DNA from: an uncultured Olsenella sp.
GTDB lineage: Bacteria > Actinomycetota > Coriobacteriia > Coriobacteriales > Atopobiaceae
DNA length: 34,916 nucleotides
Assembly: GCA_949290055.1 (NCBI GenBank)
Contig: CASEQJ010000024.1
Coordinates: 1-34,916 of the forward strand
Reading direction: 5' to 3'
Position numbers and translations under genes: made by a program. Positions 21,577 through 30,816 of this stretch are shown here, piece by piece. Each line of letters starts with the position of its first letter. Position 1 is the first letter of the stretch. Below the pieces are notes generated by a model. The model had not been told where the DNA came from, did not search any database, and saw nothing but the letters and a program-made list of their open reading frames with translations.

Positions 21577-22596
21577 CTACGCGTGCGGGACCTCGATCGT
21601 GACGTCACCCACTGTCACGCTCGCAATGTCCTCGGCGTCCACGATCCGGTCGAAGGACGCGCCCTTCGTGACGTGGGTGTCGTCGCCAAAGCCGCCGACC
21701 CAGGTGGCGTCAAAGCTCGTCCCGTCGGCAAAGTTCACGAACACGGGCAGGTTCAGCTGCGGGAACTCCTGACTCGTGTCCGGCGTGCCCGCAAGGTCGT
21801 AGGAGATCATGACGCCGAGCGGCGAGACGCTGAGCTCCGTCACCGTGACCGAGGCGCCCTCGTAGTCGACCGTCTGCCCCGTGGGCAGCGAAATCGCCGC
21901 ACTCTCGTAGTCGAGCGGCACCTCGAGCTCCCACGTGCCCGTCGCAAGCGGCTCACCCGCGGGTTCCAGCGTCTCCGGGTCGAGCGCACGCAGGTCGACG
22001 AACTTCACGTGTGCGGTCGTCCCCGCCAGGCCGTCCGCGGTCTCCGCCCAGCACTGCTGGACGTACTGCACGCTGGCGTCGTCCGGGTCGGCGTCGTAGA
22101 AGTACGCCCCCATGCCGCCACCAGCGGCTCCCTCGTTCTCCGGAATTGCAATGTTGGAGAAGCCGAGAAGGACCGTCCCCTCGTCGCTGCGCGCCACGCC
22201 CTCAAAGAGCGTCGGGTCGTCGGGCGTCAGGCTGTAGACGATCACATAATGCGTGTCGTCGCCGAGCACGGCGTCGGCGGAGACGGTCACGCCTCCCGCC
22301 GCGGCGCTCGCCCCGGCGGGCTGCGCGGCGCCTCCAATGGTCTCGGTCTGTGCTGACTCCGTGCCAAACACGTCGGCAATGAGCTCGTCCGCCGCGGAGA
22401 GCGCGCCGGTCGCGTGCGCCGTCACCACACCCGCCCCGAGCGCTATCGCCACCCCAGCCGCAACGGCGGCTCGCGGGAAGCGGGCTCGGCGCGGCGCCGC
22501 CTCGCGGGAGAGCCTTCCTATCAGCTCGTTCTTCTCGCCCGTCGAGAAGCCCATGCCGTCGAGCTCCCTGCGATACTCGTCAAACGTCCCCCTCAT
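21577..22596 (-). CDS. DUF4179-like membrane protein, probable anti-sigma partner
   Basis: The 339-residue protein has a short charged cytoplasmic N-terminus (about 1-38), one membrane helix (about 40-64, RAAVAAGVAIALGAGVVTAHATG), and a long extracytoplasmic part of beta-type sequence rich in Asp, Gly, Thr and Val. This is the layout of DUF4179 proteins, which are encoded next to ECF sigma factors and thought to hold or sense for them. It overlaps the sigma gene by 17 bases. ATG 22596 was chosen because AAGGGGG lies 9 bases upstream; ATG 22605 directly abuts the RBS. The signal sensed is unknown. Confidence 0.75.
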   Translation of the reverse strand: MRGTFDEYRRELDGMGFSTGEKNELIGRLSREAAPRRARFPRAAVAAGVAIALGAGVVTAHATGALSAADELIADVFGTESAQTETIGGAAQPAGASAAAGGVTVSADAVLGDDTHYVIVYSLTPDDPTLFEGVARSDEGTVLLGFSNIAIPENEGAAGGGMGAYFYDADPDDASVQYVQQCWAETADGLAGTTAHVKFVDLRALDPETLEPAGEPLATGTWELEVPLDYESAAISLPTGQTVDYEGASVTVTELSVSPLGVMISYDLAGTPDTSQEFPQLNLPVFVNFADGTSFDATWVGGFGDDTHVTKGASFDRIVDAEDIASVTVGDVTIEVPHA

Positions 22597-23086
22597 AGAG
22601 ACCATCCCCCTTCAAGAGCTCCCTCAGCTTCGCGCGGCCGCGGCTCAGGCGGGCGGCGGCAGCGTCCTCGCTGCAGTCGCAGGCCCGAGCGATTTCCCTG
22701 ATCGAGTAGTTCTCGTAGTAGTGGAGGAAGATCGCCTCACGATACGCGAGCGGCAGGCGCATGACGGCGCGCAGGACGCGCGCCGTGGACTCGAACTCGT
22801 CCGTCGGCTCGTCCGAGGCGGGCTCCGAAACCTCGTCGAGCGCGACCGTGAGGTGGGAGGCGCGGCGACGCAGCAGGTCACGGCAGAGGTTGGCGGTCAC
22901 GCGCACCACCCAGGCCCGCTCGTGCTCCGCGCTCTCGAAGGGCTCCCTGCGGCGCAGCAGCCGCAGCAGCGTCTCCTGGCATACGTCCTCGGCGTCGGCG
23001 CGCGAGCCCAGATACGTGTAGGCGACGCGCAGAATCAGGTCCGCGTAGGTGTTGACCAGGCGCTCGGCCCGTCTTTTCTCGCGCAT
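22580..23086 (-). CDS. ECF-family RNA polymerase sigma factor
   Basis: The 168-residue protein has sigma region 2 (YADLILRVAYTYLGSRADAEDVCQETLLRLL, then AWVVRVTANLCRDLLRRR) and region 4 (LPLAYREAIFLHYYENYSIREIARA with the helix-turn-helix around 128-155). Region 3 is absent, as usual for ECF factors. It would direct RNA polymerase to envelope or stress promoters under control of the adjacent membrane protein. The start at ATG 23086 has AAGGA about 12 bases upstream. A candidate autoregulated promoter is at 23119-23146. Confidence 0.93.
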   Translation of the reverse strand: MREKRRAERLVNTYADLILRVAYTYLGSRADAEDVCQETLLRLLRRREPFESAEHERAWVVRVTANLCRDLLRRRASHLTVALDEVSEPASDEPTDEFESTARVLRAVMRLPLAYREAIFLHYYENYSIREIARACDCSEDAAAARLSRGRAKLRELLKGDGLYEGDV

Positions 23087-23118
23087 CGCACACCCCCGTC
23101 CTTCTCGCCTCTACCTAC

Positions 23119-23146
23119 GATACGCACGGGGAAGCCAAACCTGACA
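23119..23146 (-). promoter_or_regulatory. Candidate ECF-type promoter of the sigma operon
   Basis: On the minus strand TGTCAGG (23146-23140) and CGTATC (23124-23119) are separated by 15 bp. ECF promoters usually combine a GTCA/AAC-type -35 with a CGT-type -10 at this distance, so the operon may be autoregulated. The 9-mer GGCGAGAAG (inverted, 23101-23109) lies in the leader. Confidence 0.4.
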
Positions 23147-23241
23147 GGAAATCTCCCTGCCGGCTCAAGAGGGGTTTTGTAACTTGGGCCGTCTCGCGCT
23201 CGCAGTGAACGTCGGAGCCAGTGCCGGCGGGCCGCGCCACT

Positions 23242-23349
23242 TTGCGGTTGGTAACGCTATGTGGCCGTCTTTCGTTACCAGCCGCAAATTAAGATTGGCG
23301 AACTTGCGGTTGGTAACGTTTCTAGAGCCGTTTCCGTTACTAACCGCAA
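23242..23349. repeat. Second array of four alternating inverted 15-bp repeats, 31-bp period
   Basis: Copies lie at 23242-23256 (TTGCGGTTGGTAACG), 23273-23287 (inverted, CGTTACCAGCCGCAA), 23304-23318 (identical to the first) and 23335-23349 (inverted, CGTTACTAACCGCAA). Starts are exactly 31 bp apart and the three spacers are each 16 bp of unrelated sequence. The unit matches that of the array at 1122-1229. The array fills the gap between the phoR stop and the sigma promoter and no ORF overlaps it. A GGCGAGAAGAACG motif lies 18 bases to the right (23368-23380). A protein-binding array or paired RNA hairpins are both possible. Confidence 0.88.
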
Positions 23350-23388
23350 TCTGGCGAACTAACGGGCGGCGAGAAGAACGTGCGGCAG

Positions 23389-24786
23389 CTACGCGCGCGG
23401 GAACGTCACGGTGATCGTGGTGCCCTTGTCCACCTTGCTCTCCAGCGCAATCTGGGCGCCGTGGTAGGCGGCGGCGTGCTTGACAATGGCAAGCCCCAGA
23501 CCCGTGCCGCCCATGTCGCGGCTGCGGCCCTTGTCGACGCGATAGAAGCGTTCGAAGACCTTGCCCTGCGACGCCTCGGGGATGCCGATTCCGGTGTCGG
23601 ACACGCGCAGGCGGGCGCCGCCGCCCTCGGCGGGCAGCACCCACACAAAGACCTTGCCGCCCGGGCGGTTGTAGCGGATCGCGTTGTCGCAGAGGTTGCT
23701 CACGAGCTCGTCGACCAGGCGCGCATTGCCCCGCACCATCATCGAGACGCCCTCCACGGACACGTCCACGCTCGCCGCGCGCGCCTTGGGCGCCAGGCGG
23801 TCGGCCACGTCGCGCGCCACGGCGAGCAGGTTCACGCTCTCGGAGGGCCCAAAGAGCTCCTGCGAGCCCTCGCCCGCGCGCTCCGCCTCGTCCAGCTTGG
23901 AGAGGGTGAGAATGTCGCTCACCAGGCTCGAGAGCCGGCGCGCGTCGTCGTATATGCGCCCCGCGAAGCCGGGGACGTCCTCGGGCTTGGCAATGCCGTC
24001 GCGTATGAGCTCGGCCGCGCCGGAGATCGAGGCAATCGGCGTCTTGAGCTCGTGGGTCACGTTGGCCGTGAACTCGCGGCGCAGGTCGGCGGCGTCCTGG
24101 ATCTGCTCCATGCGGTGCATGAGCTGGCCGTGCTGCTCGTTCAGGCGGCTCACCAGCGGGTCGAGCTCCTCGTAGGGCGCGACGCCGTCGCCCGAGGACG
24201 GGTCGATCTCCAGAATCGGCTGGACGAAGCGCCGCGACAGCCGGCGCGAGACGATCCAGCTCGCCCCCACCAGCACCACGGCGAACAGGGCGAGAAGGAC
24301 GAGGTCCTGGAAGAGGAACGCCACGACCCCGGCGCGGTCGACCGACAGGCGCACGACCTGCCCCGACTCCAGGCGCTCCGCCTCGTAGAGGCTCATGTAG
24401 CCGGCCGTGTCGCTCGCGCGCTCGGAGGAGCCGGACCCCTCGGCGAAGGCCGCGACCACCTCGGGACGGTCGCCGTGGTTGGGCAGCTCGCCCGCGGGCG
24501 CCAGGCTGTCGTAGGTGACGGTGCCGTCGGGGTCGATCAGCGTCGCGCGTATGTCGCCGAGGTCGAGCTCGGAGAGCACGGCCGGGTCGTCGTCGGCGAG
24601 GTTCAGCAGCGAGGCCAGCGTGCGGCACTCGCCGGCGAGCTGCTCGTGCTCGTCGGCGAGAAAGGCGCTCTGGTATATGAGGGAGGCGACCACGGTCACA
24701 ACCACCGCCACGCTTGTGCACGCCACGACGAGCGCGACGAACATGCGGTGCGAGAGCGAGCCCTTGGCCCCTGGCTGTCTGACCAC
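23389..24786 (-). CDS. phoR: PhoR-like sensor histidine kinase
   Basis: The 465-residue membrane kinase has TM helices at about 15-37 and 156-179 flanking an extracytoplasmic domain of roughly 115 residues. The dimerisation domain carries FTANVTHELKTP with phospho-accepting H245. The ATP-binding domain has N (ELVSNLCDNAIRYN), G1 (SDTGIGIP), F (FERFYRVDKGRSRD) and G2 (GGTGLGLAIVKHAA) boxes. It would phosphorylate the adjacent PhoB-like regulator when phosphate is low, with PhoU and PstSCAB as input. The start is GTG 24786 behind GGGAGG. It is last in the pst-pho operon and is followed by the repeat array rather than a clear terminator. Confidence 0.92.
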   Translation of the reverse strand: MVRQPGAKGSLSHRMFVALVVACTSVAVVVTVVASLIYQSAFLADEHEQLAGECRTLASLLNLADDDPAVLSELDLGDIRATLIDPDGTVTYDSLAPAGELPNHGDRPEVVAAFAEGSGSSERASDTAGYMSLYEAERLESGQVVRLSVDRAGVVAFLFQDLVLLALFAVVLVGASWIVSRRLSRRFVQPILEIDPSSGDGVAPYEELDPLVSRLNEQHGQLMHRMEQIQDAADLRREFTANVTHELKTPIASISGAAELIRDGIAKPEDVPGFAGRIYDDARRLSSLVSDILTLSKLDEAERAGEGSQELFGPSESVNLLAVARDVADRLAPKARAASVDVSVEGVSMMVRGNARLVDELVSNLCDNAIRYNRPGGKVFVWVLPAEGGGARLRVSDTGIGIPEASQGKVFERFYRVDKGRSRDMGGTGLGLAIVKHAAAYHGAQIALESKVDKGTTITVTFPRA

Positions 24787-24798
24787 GCTGCCTCCCGT

Positions 24799-25479
24799 CT
24801 AGCCGCGGACGCGATACCCCACGCCGCGCACGGTCTCGATCAGGTCGGAGCTGTCCCCGAGCTTGGCGCGGACCTGCTGAACGTGCACGTCCACGGTGCG
24901 TGACCCGCCGTCGAAGTCCCAGCCCCACACGCGCTGGAGCAGCGTCTCGCGCGAGAAGACCACGCCGGGCGAGCGCATGAGGAACTCCAGCAGGTCGAAC
25001 TCGCGCATCGTGAGCTGCACCTCGCGGCCGCCCACGCTGACCTCGCGACGCTCGGGCCACAGCGTCACGTCGCCGCACGTCAGGGAGACGGGCTTCTCGG
25101 CCGCCGCGTGCTCGCGGCCGGCGCGGCGCAAAAGCGCACGCGTGCGGCTCACGACCTCCATCATGCCAAAGGGCTTGGAGAGGTAGTCGTCCGCGCCGCC
25201 GTCCAGGGCGCGCACGGTGTCGAGCTCGGTGTCCTTGGCCGTGAGCATCATGACGGGCACGTTCTTGAGGCCGGGGGTGCGACGCAGGCGGGCCAGAATC
25301 TCCAGCCCGTCGGCGTCGGGAAGCATTATGTCGAGAAGAACGGCGTCAGGGGTGCGCTCCGCGCAGGCGCGGCGGAACTCGGCGTCGTCGGCGCAGCCCC
25401 GGGCCTCAATGCCTCCCTGGCTGAGCGCGTAGACCGTGAGCTCGCGAATGTTCTTGTCGTCCTCGACGTAGTAGACCAA
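24799..25479 (-). CDS. phoB: PhoB-like response regulator (OmpR/PhoB family)
   Basis: The product has 226 residues from a TTG start. The receiver domain contains EDD near the N-terminus, phospho-acceptor D50 (AVLLDIMLP), T80 and K102 (LSKPFG). The DNA-binding winged helix follows (LTMREFDLLEFLMRSPGVVFSRETLLQRVWGW through GSRTVDVHVQQVRAKLG and ETVRGVGYRV). TTG 25479 was chosen because GGGGAGAG lies five bases upstream and it gives the usual (M)VYYVEDD N-terminus; GTG 25494 would add five residues with a poorer RBS. It lies 12 bases before phoR. It should bind the repeats at 30769-30816. Confidence 0.92.
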   Translation of the reverse strand: MVYYVEDDKNIRELTVYALSQGGIEARGCADDAEFRRACAERTPDAVLLDIMLPDADGLEILARLRRTPGLKNVPVMMLTAKDTELDTVRALDGGADDYLSKPFGMMEVVSRTRALLRRAGREHAAAEKPVSLTCGDVTLWPERREVSVGGREVQLTMREFDLLEFLMRSPGVVFSRETLLQRVWGWDFDGGSRTVDVHVQQVRAKLGDSSDLIETVRGVGYRVRG

Positions 25480-25517
25480 CGCTTCTCTCCCCACTTCTGC
25501 TCTCGTCGCGCGAAACC

Positions 25518-26201
25518 CTAGCGCTGCTGGCTCGTCTTCTCGGCCACCACGTGCTCGCCGGTGACGCGGAAGATCGCCCAGGCCGCCACGCGCTTGGCGA
25601 GGTCGCCAATGCGCTCGAAGTACTTGGCTACCATGAGCAGCTCGGGCAGGTACTGCGCGGAGGACTTGCCGGCGCGGATGAGCTCCACGAGCTTGCCCTC
25701 CACCTCATCATAAAGCTCGTTAACGCGGTTGTCCTCCTCGACGACTCGCTGGGCGCCCTCCACGTCGGCGGCGGCGAAGGCGGCGCCGGCCTGCTCGACC
25801 ATGGCGGCCGCGCACTCGGACATCTCGGTGAACTCGGCGGTGAGCTTCTTTGCCGCCTTGGCCGGGATCTCCTCCACGAGGAAGGCGATGTCGCGCGTCA
25901 TGCCGTCGATGTGCGTGAGGTCGGAGACGATGCGGAACGCGCCCGAGACGAAGCGCAGGTCCTCGCCGATGAGCGGCTGCTGGAGCAGCATCACGTCGAG
26001 GCAGTTCTCCTCGATCGCGTTGCGGAGACGGTCCTCGTTCTTGCGACCGGACATGACACCCTCGGCGGCGCCCTTGTCACCGGTGGCCGCAAGACCCGCA
26101 GCGCGCACGTCGGATGCGCACTTCTCGGTGAGGCGCCTCAGGTACTCCTCGATGTCGTCGAGCTGCTTGGTGAACTTGGAGCGGGTTGCTGCTGCGGACA
26201 T
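25518..26201 (-). CDS. phoU: Phosphate uptake regulator PhoU
   Basis: The 227-residue all-helical protein contains two PhoU three-helix repeats with the metal-binding E/D-rich signatures (about 75-105 with VSDLTHIDGMTRDIA, and about 185-210 with VAKYFERIGDLAKRVA). PhoU links the Pst transporter to PhoR and damps the regulon when phosphate is sufficient. Its ATG overlaps the last base of the upstream pstB stop (TAATG), showing coupled translation. Confidence 0.95.
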   Translation of the reverse strand: MSAAATRSKFTKQLDDIEEYLRRLTEKCASDVRAAGLAATGDKGAAEGVMSGRKNEDRLRNAIEENCLDVMLLQQPLIGEDLRFVSGAFRIVSDLTHIDGMTRDIAFLVEEIPAKAAKKLTAEFTEMSECAAAMVEQAGAAFAAADVEGAQRVVEEDNRVNELYDEVEGKLVELIRAGKSSAQYLPELLMVAKYFERIGDLAKRVAAWAIFRVTGEHVVAEKTSQQR

Positions 26202-26995
26202 TAGCTGAACCTCCCTGATAGGTATTCCTGCGTGCGCTGCTCGCGCGGGTTGGCGAAGAACTCGCGGGTGGGCGCCTCCTCGATGAGCTCACCGAGGTAG
26301 AAGAAGACGGTCTTGTCGGCCACGCGGGCGGCCTGCTGCATGTTGTGGGTCACGACGACCACGGTGTGGTCCTGGGAGAGCTCGCTCATGAGCTCCTCGA
26401 CCATGCTCGTGGAGATCGGGTCGAGCGCCGAGGTGGGCTCGTCCATGAGCAGGACCTCGGGGTCGGTGGCGAGGGCGCGCGCAATGCAGAGACGCTGCTG
26501 CTGGCCGCCCGAGAGACCGAGGCCGCTCTTGTCCAGGTCGTCCTTGACCTCGTCCCAGAGCGCGGCGCGCGTGAGGCAGCGCTCGACGATCTCGTCGCCC
26601 TCGGCCTTGGTGAGGCGCTTCATGCGCTTGGGGCCGTAGAGGATGTTCTCGCGAATGCTCATGGGGAACGGGTTGGGGTGCTGGAAGACCATGCCCACGT
26701 AGACGCGAAGCGCGTTGGCGTCCATTTTGAAAATGTCCTGGCCGTCGAACTCGATCGTGCCCTCGGTGCGAACGCTCTCCACGAAGTCGCACATGCGGTT
26801 GAACGTGCGCAGCAGCGTGGACTTGCCGCAGCCGGAGGGTCCTATGAAGGCGGTGGCGCGGTTGCGCGGAATCTCCAGGTCTATGTTCTTGAGCGCCTGG
26901 AAGTCTCCGTACCACAGGTCGAAGTCGCTGACCCTGATTGCCGTCTCGGCCCCGTCCAGGGAGCGATAGACGCTCTCGTTAAGCTCTGTGTCCAT
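26201..26995 (-). CDS. pstB: Phosphate ABC transporter ATP-binding protein (second copy)
   Basis: The 264-residue ATPase has Walker A GPSGCGKST (52-60), Q-loop VFQHPNPFPMSI, signature LSGGQQQRLCIARAL, Walker B VLLMDEPTSALDP and the switch His in VVVVTHNMQQ. All catalytic residues are intact. Lengths and motifs are those of PstB rather than of other importers. It lies 9 bases after another full pstB gene (27005-27814); the two proteins share the PstB core but differ clearly in sequence, so the duplication is old. Confidence 0.95.
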   Translation of the reverse strand: MDTELNESVYRSLDGAETAIRVSDFDLWYGDFQALKNIDLEIPRNRATAFIGPSGCGKSTLLRTFNRMCDFVESVRTEGTIEFDGQDIFKMDANALRVYVGMVFQHPNPFPMSIRENILYGPKRMKRLTKAEGDEIVERCLTRAALWDEVKDDLDKSGLGLSGGQQQRLCIARALATDPEVLLMDEPTSALDPISTSMVEELMSELSQDHTVVVVTHNMQQAARVADKTVFFYLGELIEEAPTREFFANPREQRTQEYLSGRFS

Positions 26996-27004
26996 GTTCC
27001 TCCC

Positions 27005-27810
<806 letters not shown>

Positions 27811-27814
<4 letters not shown>

Positions 27815-28722
27815 TCGGCGGTCAGCCTCCTCGAGAGGAACTTGCCGAGCAGGCGGGCAAGCACGTTGAACAGGAGCACACAGACGAGAAGGATCGTAGC
27901 GGTTCCCCAGACGATCTCCGTGGAGCCGGCCGTGGGCTCGGAGGTGAGTCGCCAGATGTAGACGGCGAGCGAGCAGGCCGGACGGAATATGTTGAAGGGG
28001 TTGGTGGGGCTCAGGAAGTTGAGCGAGCCAAAGTTCAGGCGCGCGGGCGCCGAGCCTGCGGTGAAGATCAGCGCGGCGGCCTCGCCGAAGACGCGACCCG
28101 CGGAGAGCACGACGCCGGTGACAATCGCGGGCATGGCGGCGGGGAGAAGAACGTTGAGCGTGGTCTCCCAGCGCGTGAGGCCCATGGCGAGCGCCGCATC
28201 ACGCTGGCTGCGCGGCACGTCCTCGAGCGCCTGCTGAATGGTGCGGACGAGGATCGGAATGTTGAACATGGTGAGGGCGCAGGCACCAGCAATGATCGAG
28301 ATTCCCCAGCCGAGCGTCACCACGAAGAAGAGCGAGCCGAACATGCCCACAACGATCGACGGAAGCGACGAGAGGGTCTCGATGGCCGTCTTGGCCGCAG
28401 AGGTGACCCAGTTGTCGGGCGCGTACTCCACGAGGAAGATGGCGGCGCCGAGCGATATGGGCACCGAGATCACGAGCGTCACCAGAAGCAGGTAGAACGA
28501 GTCCCACAGCTGGTAGAGAATGCCGGGGAGCGCCTCGTCGTTGTAGGGGTTGGTGAGGAAGCCCGGCGTGAGGGCGCGGCCGGCGCCGCGAACGATTATG
28601 TAGGTGATTATCGCGACGACGAGCAGTATGACCAGACCCACGATCACGGTGAGCACGCCCGTGGCGATCTTGTCCTGGCGGTCGATGCGCGCGACGTGGG
28701 CGTCGAGGGAGCGGCTAGCCAT
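27811..28722 (-). CDS. pstA: Phosphate ABC transporter permease PstA
   Basis: The 303-residue protein has about six membrane helices and the permease EAA-type loop QRDAALAMGLTRWETTLNVLLPAAMP, which contacts PstB. The start at ATG 28722 was chosen for the AAGGGGG RBS and the 8-base overlap with pstC; the frame could begin eight codons earlier. The segment LNFLSPTNPFNIFRPACSLAV near the C-terminus is typical of PstA. Confidence 0.94.
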
Positions 28723-29614
28723 TCGCCTTCGCCCCCTTCCTGCCAATGAGGTGAATGATCATGATGAAGACGAGCGACATAACGAGAAGGAGCAGGCCGA
28801 GGGTCCACAGGGCGTGGTAGTACTCGGAGCCCGAGACCGCGTTGGAGAGACCGGCCGTGAGCGCCGCCGTGAGCGTGGACGCCGGGTCGAGAAGACCGGT
28901 GGGCATGGAGCGCTCGACGCCGCCAATGACCATTTGGACGGCCAGCGTCTCGCCGAAGGCGCGCGTCATGCCGAGAATGACCGCGGTCATGAGCGAGGGC
29001 GTGGCGCTCTTGAGGACCACGTTCCAGGTGGTCTGCCAGCGGGTGCAGCCCAGGGCGTAGGAGCCCTCGCGGTACTGGTTGGGCACCGCGCGCAGGGCGT
29101 CCATGGAGAGCGTGGTAATCGTCGGCAGAATCATGATCGCGAGCACGAGCGCGCCGGAGAGGATGCCCGCGCCGGTGGGCGCGGCGTCGCCGAAGACGGC
29201 CTTCACGAGCGCGTTGATCACGTAGAGGCCGAGCACGCCGTAGACGACCGAGGGAATGCCCACCAGAAGCTCGATCACCGGCTGGAAGACGCGGCGGCCA
29301 AAGCCAGGAGCGACCTCCACGACAAAAATCGCGGAGCCGATCGCGACGGGCAGGGCAAAGAGGGTCGAGAGCAGCGTCACGGCGAAGGAGCCCACGATCA
29401 TGGGCAGCGCGCCGTAGCGCTCCTGCTCGGGGATCCAGTTCTGGCCGGTGAAGAACGCGACCGGGTCCATGCCGTCGACGAAGAACGTGGAGAGGCCCTG
29501 CTGGGCCACCATGAAGATCAGCGTGACGACGACAAGGGCGACGAGCGCGACGCAGAAGCCGGTAATGCCCAGGCCTATGTTCTCGAGCCTCCGCTTGGGC
29601 ATGAGGTTTGCCAT
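28715..29614 (-). CDS. pstC: Phosphate ABC transporter permease PstC
   Basis: The 299-residue permease has an N-terminal helix (about 15-38), a periplasmic-type loop with FFTGQNWIPEQERYGALPMI, which is typical of PstC, and five further helices with the EAA loop YREGSYALGCTRWQTTWNVVLKSATP. It pairs with PstA to form the channel. It follows pstS after 76 bases, which contain a strong hairpin. The RBS GAAAGG lies about 9 bases before ATG 29614. Confidence 0.95.
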   Translation of the reverse strand: MANLMPKRRLENIGLGITGFCVALVALVVVTLIFMVAQQGLSTFFVDGMDPVAFFTGQNWIPEQERYGALPMIVGSFAVTLLSTLFALPVAIGSAIFVVEVAPGFGRRVFQPVIELLVGIPSVVYGVLGLYVINALVKAVFGDAAPTGAGILSGALVLAIMILPTITTLSMDALRAVPNQYREGSYALGCTRWQTTWNVVLKSATPSLMTAVILGMTRAFGETLAVQMVIGGVERSMPTGLLDPASTLTAALTAGLSNAVSGSEYYHALWTLGLLLLVMSLVFIMIIHLIGRKGAKANG

Positions 29615-29640
29615 GTGGGAGAGCCTTTCTCGTCAGGGGT

Positions 29641-29670
29641 GGCGGCGCCCCTCGTGCGAGGGGCGCCGCC
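29641..29670 (-). promoter_or_regulatory. Strong hairpin between pstS and pstC
   Basis: The 30 bases 29641-29670 form an almost perfect palindrome (GGCGGCGCCCCTCG against CGAGGGGCGCCGCC). No U-run follows on the minus strand, so it probably does not terminate fully. Such intercistronic hairpins commonly protect the upstream pstS mRNA, raising binding protein levels over the permease genes. Confidence 0.65.
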
Positions 29671-29690
29671 TAAGGGATCGGGACCGTTTG

Positions 29691-30641
29691 TTAGGCGATC
29701 TCGGTGATGTTGCCGTCGACGTCCTTCTTGACCTTCATGTCGGCCATGGGGATGAAGCCCTCCTCCACGACGGTGGCGGCGAAGTCCTCGGAGAGCATGA
29801 ACTCAATGAAGGCCTTGGTCACGGGCGCGGTGGCCTCGTCCTCGTCGGAGCGGGTGTACATGTGCTCGTAGGCCCAGATCAGGAAGTCGCCGTTCTCGAC
29901 GTTCTCCTGCGTGGGATCGACGCCGTCGACGGAGAGGGCCTTGATCCCGTCGTTCTCCATGTAGTTGAAGGCGACGTAGGAGATGGAGCCCTCGGTCGCG
30001 GCGACCTGCTCGACGACGGTGCCCGAGGAGTCGACCTCGGCGACCGGGCGGAAGCTGTCCGGCGCGGTCTCGCCGGCGAGGACGGCGTTCTCGAAGGTGG
30101 CGCGGGTGCCGGAACCGGCCTCGCGCTGAATGACCTGAATGGCGCCGGCGGTGCCACCGACCTCGGACCAGTCGGTGATCTGACCGAGGAAGATTCCCTT
30201 GAGCTGGTCGGTGGTGATGTCGTCGACGTCGACGTTGGCGTTCACGATCGGGCCCATGCCGACGATGCAGACCTGGTTGTCGACGAGACCCTCGACCTGA
30301 TCGGCCTCGAGCTTCTCCTCGGCGAAGACGTCGGAGCGACCGATCTGGACGGAGCCCTCGGCGACCTGCGAGAGGCCCTGGCCGGAGCCGCCGGCGGAGA
30401 TGGCGACGGAGACGTCGGGGTTGGCGTCCATGAAGGCGTCGGCGGCCTTCTCGACGAGCGGCTGGAAGGAGGTGGCGCCGGAGCAGGAGATCGAGCCGGC
30501 GAGCGCGGCGTCGGCCGCACCCTCGTCGCCCTCGGTGGAGGCGGTGTTGCCGCCGCAGCCCACAAGGCCGAGGCCAGCGACGGCGGCGGTGGCGCCGAAG
30601 ACGCCCATGAACTGACGACGCGTGAGATCAAGCTTGGACAT
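29691..30641 (-). CDS. pstS: Phosphate-binding lipoprotein PstS
   Basis: The 316-residue protein has a signal peptide with a twin-arginine-like motif (LTRRQFMG, R8-R9) and a lipobox LVGC (C29), so it is probably a membrane-tethered lipoprotein possibly exported by Tat. The mature part has the PstS phosphate-binding elements: ISCSGATSFQPL at the start, GGSGQGLSQVAEGSVQIGRSD, and REAGSGTRATFE in the hinge region. ATG 30641 follows AAAGGA by six bases. It is the first gene of the pst-pho operon, behind Pho-box-like repeats. Confidence 0.95.
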   Translation of the reverse strand: MSKLDLTRRQFMGVFGATAAVAGLGLVGCGGNTASTEGDEGAADAALAGSISCSGATSFQPLVEKAADAFMDANPDVSVAISAGGSGQGLSQVAEGSVQIGRSDVFAEEKLEADQVEGLVDNQVCIVGMGPIVNANVDVDDITTDQLKGIFLGQITDWSEVGGTAGAIQVIQREAGSGTRATFENAVLAGETAPDSFRPVAEVDSSGTVVEQVAATEGSISYVAFNYMENDGIKALSVDGVDPTQENVENGDFLIWAYEHMYTRSDEDEATAPVTKAFIEFMLSEDFAATVVEEGFIPMADMKVKKDVDGNITEIA

Positions 30642-30744
30642 GAACAATCCTTTCCCGTGGATGTGGTCGGCACCCCGCGGGGCTCCGACCGGTTCAGCGA
30701 GAATGCTATGCGCCGCTCACGTCCTTCTCGGCCGCATTTCCGAT

Positions 30745-30816
30745 GCATTACGGCGGCCTGACCGTCCTTTACAGACGGCTTACAGAAGGCCTTACAAACG
30801 GCGCACAATTGTAAGG
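30745..30816 (-). promoter_or_regulatory. Pho-box-like repeats and promoter region of the pst operon
   Basis: On the plus strand TTACAG (30769-30774), TTACAG (30780-30785) and TTACAA (30792-30797) are spaced 11 and 12 bp apart, that is, CTGTAA/TTGTAA direct repeats on the coding strand. An inverted copy TTGTAAGG (30809-30816) forms a dyad with the third. Spaced direct repeats of this kind are typical PhoB/PhoP binding sites. TAATGC (30750-30745), 18 bp downstream of the last repeat, may be the -10 of an activator-dependent promoter. Confidence 0.65.

Noticed and set aside
23165..25078. A 637-codon minus-strand open frame overlapping phoR
   Set aside because: It lies in another frame of phoR/phoB with Arg/Ala/Gly-rich composition. 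The histidine kinase frame has all catalytic boxes.
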